64,000 nt of DNA from an uncultured Rhodocyclaceae bacterium (lineage in GTDB: Bacteria > Pseudomonadota > Gammaproteobacteria > Burkholderiales > Rhodocyclaceae). A program made the position numbers and the translations under genes. The stretch spans positions 195,103-259,102 of the forward strand of contig CAKQRL010000001.1 in NCBI GenBank assembly GCA_934271525.1, in the 5' to 3' direction. Shown here piece after piece: positions 60,118 to 64,000 of this stretch. The notes beneath the pieces were generated by a model. It ran no database searches. It saw nothing but the letters and a program-made list of their open reading frames with translations, and was not told the origin of the DNA. Within the stretch, counting starts at the first letter, position 1, and every line of letters starts with the position of its first letter.

Positions 60118-60567
60118 ATGTTTTGCCCGTTTTGCGGCGGCAAGGAAACGCAAGTAACAGACACGCGCCCCAATTTGGAAACCGGCGCCATCCGCCGCCG
60201 CCGCAAATGTGCAAGTTGTGGCAGGCGTTTTAAAACCTTGGAAGCGCTTGATAGCTTGCCATTGCCGCGCGTGATTAAACACAACGGCGTGCGGGTTGAT
60301 TTTTCGCGCGATAAATTAGAGCGCAGCGTGCAGTTGGCGCTAAAAAAACGCCGAATTGCAACCGATGATGTGGATAATCTTATCAACCGCGTGATAAAAC
60401 GGGCGCTTCAAAAAAACGCGCGCGAAATTTCGTCCAAGCTCTTGGGCGATTGGGTGATGGAAGAATTGCGCACGCTTGATTTGGTCGCTTATGTGCGCTA
60501 CGCCTCGGTGTATTGGGATTTTAAAACGCTGGATAATTTCACTGACACCATTCGCCGCTTGTCTTAA
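60118..60567 (+). CDS. nrdR: Transcriptional regulator NrdR
   Basis: 149 aa. Zinc ribbon CPFCGGKETQVTDTR and RRKCASCGRRF, then an ATP-cone (RVIKHNGVRVDFSRDKLERSV). It represses ribonucleotide reductase genes in response to nucleotide state. 5 bp from glyA, overlapping none. Usual length. Confidence 0.96.
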   Translation: MFCPFCGGKETQVTDTRPNLETGAIRRRRKCASCGRRFKTLEALDSLPLPRVIKHNGVRVDFSRDKLERSVQLALKKRRIATDDVDNLINRVIKRALQKNAREISSKLLGDWVMEELRTLDLVAYVRYASVYWDFKTLDNFTDTIRRLS

Positions 60568-60569
60568 AA

Positions 60570-61667
60570 ATGCCATCCGCAGAATTTTGGATGAAACGGG
60601 CGCTAGAACTTGCGCGGCGCGGTTTTTACACCGCGCATCCTAATCCGCGCGTGGGTTGTGTGATTGTTAAAAATAATCACGTTATTGCCGAAGGTTTTCA
60701 TCTGCAAGCGGGCGCGCTGCACGCCGAGGCAATGGCGTTATCCAATTTAAAAGAATCGGCAGAAGGTGCAGATGTTTTCGTCACCCTTGAACCTTGTGCG
60801 CATTTTGGGCGCACGCCACCTTGCGCTGAGGCTTTGGTGCGCGCCAAGGTGAAAAAGGTTTTTATTGCCACGCTTGACCCAAACCCACTTGTTGCTGGGC
60901 GCGGCGTGCAAATCTTAAAAAATGAGGGCATTGATGTTGCCGTTGGAATTTTGGAATCGGATGCGCGCGCCTTAAATGTCGGTTTTTTAAAACGTTTTGA
61001 AATCGGGCGCGCTTTTATTCGCATTAAAACGGCGGCAAGTTTGGATGGCAAAACGGCACTATTAAACGGCAAAAGCAAATGGCTCACAAGTGATGCCGCA
61101 CGGCTTGACGCAATGCGCTACCGTGCAAGCGCTTCGGCAATTTTAACGGGCATTGGCACGGTTTTGGCGGATAACCCACAAATGAATGTGCGGCAAAACT
61201 TTGGCAAAACCCAAAAAATCCGCCAACCCATTGTTTTTGTGATGGATTCTTTTTATCGCACGCCCTTGGAATCGCCAATTTTAAAAAATGAAAAAGTCGT
61301 TATCATCGGCAATGCGCCGGATTCTGATGCGCTTTTAAAACGGCAAAATCTTTTAAAAAACCATGCCGAAATTTTGGAAGTTGCCAACACGCAAAATTTA
61401 AAAAGCGTGGTTGAAAAAATCACCGCCGATTTTGCTTTGAACGAAATCCATGTGGAAGCGGGCAAAACCTTAAACGGTGCATTTTTGAAAGCAGGCTTGG
61501 TGGATGAACTTGTGCTATATGTTGCGCCTGTGGTTTTGGGTGAAAAAGCCCGCTCACTTTTTGCCTTGGCTGAACTGACTGATTTGTCGCAAAAATTGTG
61601 TTTTCAAATTGCCGCAATCAAACCATTGCCACCAGATTTTTGTGTGGTTGCAACATTCTGCGGTTAA
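60570..61667 (+). CDS. ribD: Bifunctional riboflavin biosynthesis protein RibD
   Basis: 365 aa. N-terminal deaminase domain with HAEAMAL and EPCAHFGRTPPCAEALV zinc ligands, C-terminal reductase domain with IKTAASLDGKTAL, NPQMNVR and HVEAGKTLNGAFL. Converts the GTP-derived pyrimidine in two steps of riboflavin synthesis. Only 2 bp after nrdR, so translation is probably coupled. No FMN riboswitch expected or seen here. Confidence 0.95.
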   Translation: MPSAEFWMKRALELARRGFYTAHPNPRVGCVIVKNNHVIAEGFHLQAGALHAEAMALSNLKESAEGADVFVTLEPCAHFGRTPPCAEALVRAKVKKVFIATLDPNPLVAGRGVQILKNEGIDVAVGILESDARALNVGFLKRFEIGRAFIRIKTAASLDGKTALLNGKSKWLTSDAARLDAMRYRASASAILTGIGTVLADNPQMNVRQNFGKTQKIRQPIVFVMDSFYRTPLESPILKNEKVVIIGNAPDSDALLKRQNLLKNHAEILEVANTQNLKSVVEKITADFALNEIHVEAGKTLNGAFLKAGLVDELVLYVAPVVLGEKARSLFALAELTDLSQKLCFQIAAIKPLPPDFCVVATFCG

Positions 61668-61694
61668 GCCAAAATCGTTTGAAAAAAATTTGGG

Positions 61695-61705
61695 GTTTAC
61701 CGTGG
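61695..61705. repeat. Dispersed repeat, single right arm
   Basis: GTTTACCGTGG followed by AAAAA, preceded by G-A7-TTTGGG, 28 bp after ribD. Confidence 0.8.
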
Positions 61706-61784
61706 AAAAACGCAAAAAAAGCAAATAGAATCAAAGCCAACGCCGTTTTTTTTTAGAAAAATTTATCGTTCAAGGTTTGCCGCT

Positions 61785-64000
61785 ATGAATACCAAATGTT
61801 TGTTTTCACTTGCAACGCTTTTGCTGTTTTTGGGGCAGATAAACACTGCGGCAGGGCTAACAAGTTTTGAATTGCACAATATCAACAAAGCACACAACCA
61901 AGGTTTCACAGGCAACGGCGTAAAAATTGGGATTGTTGATACGATTTTTACAGACCATCCTTTGTTGAATGGTCAATTTTTAGAAAAATTTAATAATGCT
62001 TACTCTGGGGACAAGGCTTACCACGGCAATCACGTGGCAGGCATTGCCGCCGCCAATCAAACGGATAAAGCAAATTATGGCATTGCTTATGGCGCAAAAA
62101 TCATCGGTTTTGGCAATTTGGGCGTAGGAATCACCGATGAACAAGTAAAAAAGACCATTGAAAATGGTGTGAAAGTCATCAACAACTCGCACACGGGCAG
62201 TTTGCCAAGGCTTCAAAATATTGCAAAAAACAACGATATTTTGGTTGTTTATTCTGCTGGCAACAACGGAGAAATAAATACAGCATCCGAAAAATTGCAC
62301 GGTATTGGTAGCAAAGGCAATGCTTATGGCGAATTTTATGATATCGGCGCTTGGTTGGTTGTTGGCAATGTGAATCAAGAAGATGTCACACGCAATGCGG
62401 ACGGTTCATTCAAAGCGGGCGCAAAAGCATTTGGTGGCGGCATCACTTATTCTAATTTGTGCAATGGCGCTCAAGGTTATTGCGTTTTTGCGGCGGGCAC
62501 AAAAATTTTGTCGGCAGAAACAACAGGTGAAGGAAAACACACCGGCACTTCAATGGCAGCGCCTGCTGTTACTGGCATTGCCGCACTTGTGGCACAAAAA
62601 TATTCTTTTTTGGGTGGTAAACAATTAGCAGACGTTATTTTAAGCACCGCCAATAGCAACATTGAAATGCCTAATGTGATTTATAAAAAAATTGAAGGCG
62701 ACAACGCCTATTATGTGATTTACATTGGTGATAAAGAAGGTGATGACAAAATCCCACGAGAAGCTACCGATGCCAGCAAATATGATAAAAATAAAATTTT
62801 GGAAGACTTAAAAAAAGTTTATGGCGATAGCCTTCCACAAGACGTTGTAAACAATACCATTTTCACCACAATGACCAAAGAACAAATTTTTGGTCAAGGC
62901 ATTGTGGACGCTGAAAAAGCCTTAAAAGGTTTGGCGTTGTTGGATGTGAATCGCTTATCTACAAGCGATGTGATTGGCAACACGGTTTATTACACAATAG
63001 ACACCAAGGGTGAAAATGCTGAATTTTCAAACAATATTGACCAACGACAATACGATAAAAAATACCACCAAAACAACGACCGAGCGAGTTTGGCAGGCAA
63101 AAACGCAGGTTTTAAAAAAACCGGACAAGGCACGTTATCTTTGGCTGGAAATTTAAATTATTTGGGCGATACCATTGTTGAACAAGGTGAAATCAATCTT
63201 ACGGGAACTACCACAAAAACCATTGCAGGCGGTTTTCAAGTCAAAAATGGCGCAAAATTAAGCATCAACACGGAAAGCAACATTGCCCAAAACCTGACCA
63301 ATGCTGGCACAACCGACATCAACAAAAAAACGACCATCGGGCAAACTTTAACCAACCAAAACAGTGGCACGCTCAACATCAATGCCGAAACATCGGCAAA
63401 CAACTTGGTAAATTCGGGTGAAACCAACATTTTTGCGGGAACAACAATCACCAAGGATTTTCAAAACTTGGCAAACGGCACGGCAAACATTGGCGGGGCA
63501 ACTACTATTGGCGCTACTTTGACCAACCAAAAGGATGGCACGCTCAACATCAATGCTGAAACAAAAACCAATGCGTTTGCCAACAGCGGTATTGCCAATA
63601 TCAAAGGAACAACCAACATCACGCACGATTTGGACAATCAATCAGGCGGCATTTTGACCATTGGCGAAGCAAAAACGGCAACCACCACCACGCCGACCAC
63701 ACGCCGTGCGTTGTTGAGAAATAGCACACCGCTTGCCACCATCGGCAACGATTTGAACAACGCAGGTTTGGCAAATATCAATGCCCAAACATCGGTTGGG
63801 AAAAATTTAAATAACCAAAACGGCGGCACGCTCAACATCAATGCTGAAACCAACATTACCAACAACTTTGAAAACAAAGGCACGGCAAATATTGATGCAA
63901 ACACCAAAATCACGCAAAACTTGAACAACCAAGGCACATTAAACCTTGGCATTTCCAAGCCACAAACGCTAACAGTCGGCGGTAAATATTCGCAAGGCAA
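61785..64000 (+). CDS. Subtilisin-type (S8) autotransporter or surface protease, partial
   Basis: 738 residues to the window edge. Signal peptide MNTKCLFSLATLLLFLGQINTAA. Catalytic triad D52 (IGIVDT), H80 (YHGNHVAGI) and S256 (HTGTSMAAPA). After the protease domain (to about residue 400) come Asn/Thr/Gly repeats of roughly 20 residues (NLTNAGTTDIN, GTLNINAETK, NLNNQNGGTLNIN), as in beta-helix passenger stalks of autotransporters. The C-terminal barrel lies off window. A T9 run (61746-61754) is upstream of the ATG. Likely a surface or secreted protease. Confidence 0.88.
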   Translation, partial: MNTKCLFSLATLLLFLGQINTAAGLTSFELHNINKAHNQGFTGNGVKIGIVDTIFTDHPLLNGQFLEKFNNAYSGDKAYHGNHVAGIAAANQTDKANYGIAYGAKIIGFGNLGVGITDEQVKKTIENGVKVINNSHTGSLPRLQNIAKNNDILVVYSAGNNGEINTASEKLHGIGSKGNAYGEFYDIGAWLVVGNVNQEDVTRNADGSFKAGAKAFGGGITYSNLCNGAQGYCVFAAGTKILSAETTGEGKHTGTSMAAPAVTGIAALVAQKYSFLGGKQLADVILSTANSNIEMPNVIYKKIEGDNAYYVIYIGDKEGDDKIPREATDASKYDKNKILEDLKKVYGDSLPQDVVNNTIFTTMTKEQIFGQGIVDAEKALKGLALLDVNRLSTSDVIGNTVYYTIDTKGENAEFSNNIDQRQYDKKYHQNNDRASLAGKNAGFKKTGQGTLSLAGNLNYLGDTIVEQGEINLTGTTTKTIAGGFQVKNGAKLSINTESNIAQNLTNAGTTDINKKTTIGQTLTNQNSGTLNINAETSANNLVNSGETNIFAGTTITKDFQNLANGTANIGGATTIGATLTNQKDGTLNINAETKTNAFANSGIANIKGTTNITHDLDNQSGGILTIGEAKTATTTTPTTRRALLRNSTPLATIGNDLNNAGLANINAQTSVGKNLNNQNGGTLNINAETNITNNFENKGTANIDANTKITQNLNNQGTLNLGISKPQTLTVGGKYSQG
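63366..63844 (+). repeat. Repeated DNA within the autotransporter passenger
   Basis: GGCACGCTCAACATCAATGC occurs at 63366, 63537 and 63825, each encoding GTLNIN. Related units lie between. Such identity favours recombination between units and length change. Confidence 0.85.

Overview
The window comes from a Gram-negative, flagellated, AT-leaning proteobacterium, most likely a betaproteobacterium. The evidence is System I cytochrome c maturation, LPS (kdsB) and lipoprotein (lolCD, lgt) biogenesis genes, a class I PHA synthase with a phasin, a PurC of the long betaproteobacterial type, a CheA/CheY/CheZ/CheV chemotaxis set, and flagellar genes with sigma-54-type promoters. Genus and species cannot be set from the sequence alone. 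No rRNA, tRNA, CRISPR array or intact insertion sequence was seen.

Layout. 1-6541 (minus): ccmABCDEFGHI, with ccmI running off the left edge. 6632-11381: yicC (minus), then a Ser/Thr kinase, a PP2C phosphatase and lolC/lolD (plus). 11534-16522 (minus): cheV-cheV-cheY-cheZ-cheA. 16677-22008 (minus): thiolase, an AmpE/CobD-like membrane protein, an M50 protease, a Sua5/YciO protein, an M20 amidohydrolase and a DUF1857-like protein. 22027-27189 (plus): a pseudouridine synthase, oxyR, purC, guaA and an FkbM-type methyltransferase behind an (AG)16 tract. 27331-34990: an HxlR regulator and a cupin, a small acidic protein, phaC, a ZIP transporter, kdsB, two related exported proteins and thiC. 35044-44208: hrpA, an unknown gene, lgt, ilvD, a small cytochrome c, a sirtuin and a phasin. 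44372-51612: an unknown gene, one intact and two decayed toxin-antitoxin loci, fliC-flaG-fliD-fliS, and an unknown gene. 51772-58340: rstAB, flgK, flgL and an unknown exported protein. 58493-64000: a YkgJ-like protein, glyA-nrdR-ribD, and the 5' part of a subtilisin-type autotransporter that runs off the right edge.

The most unusual property is a dispersed repeat I do not recognise. Its arm is TTTTCCACGGTAAAC, or the reverse complement GTTTACCGTGGAAAA. By eye I count about 55 arms in 64 kb: 19 inverted pairs and 17 single arms. Ten pairs have exactly the same geometry: two 11-bp core arms whose starts are 38 bp apart, with a 27-bp A/T-tract core. Pairs lie almost only where at least one flanking gene ends. 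A complete copy sits in frame inside hrpA. Half copies lie in frame inside cheZ, rluE-like and the 3' end of lgt. Arms also supply apparent start codons (hrpA, lolC) and a stop codon (kdsB).

Genes that appear to work together: the ccm operon matures cytochromes such as the small one at 42387. PhaC, the phasin and possibly the thiolase form PHB metabolism, and TTGCACTGCA motifs are shared upstream of phaC and the phasin gene. The che cluster and fliC/flaG/fliD/fliS/flgK/flgL serve motility. The FkbM gene looks phase-variable and, with the present tract length, is out of frame with its ATG. There are no stretches longer than about 300 bp without a gene; the two longest gaps (5619-5908 and 45888-46186) are described below.
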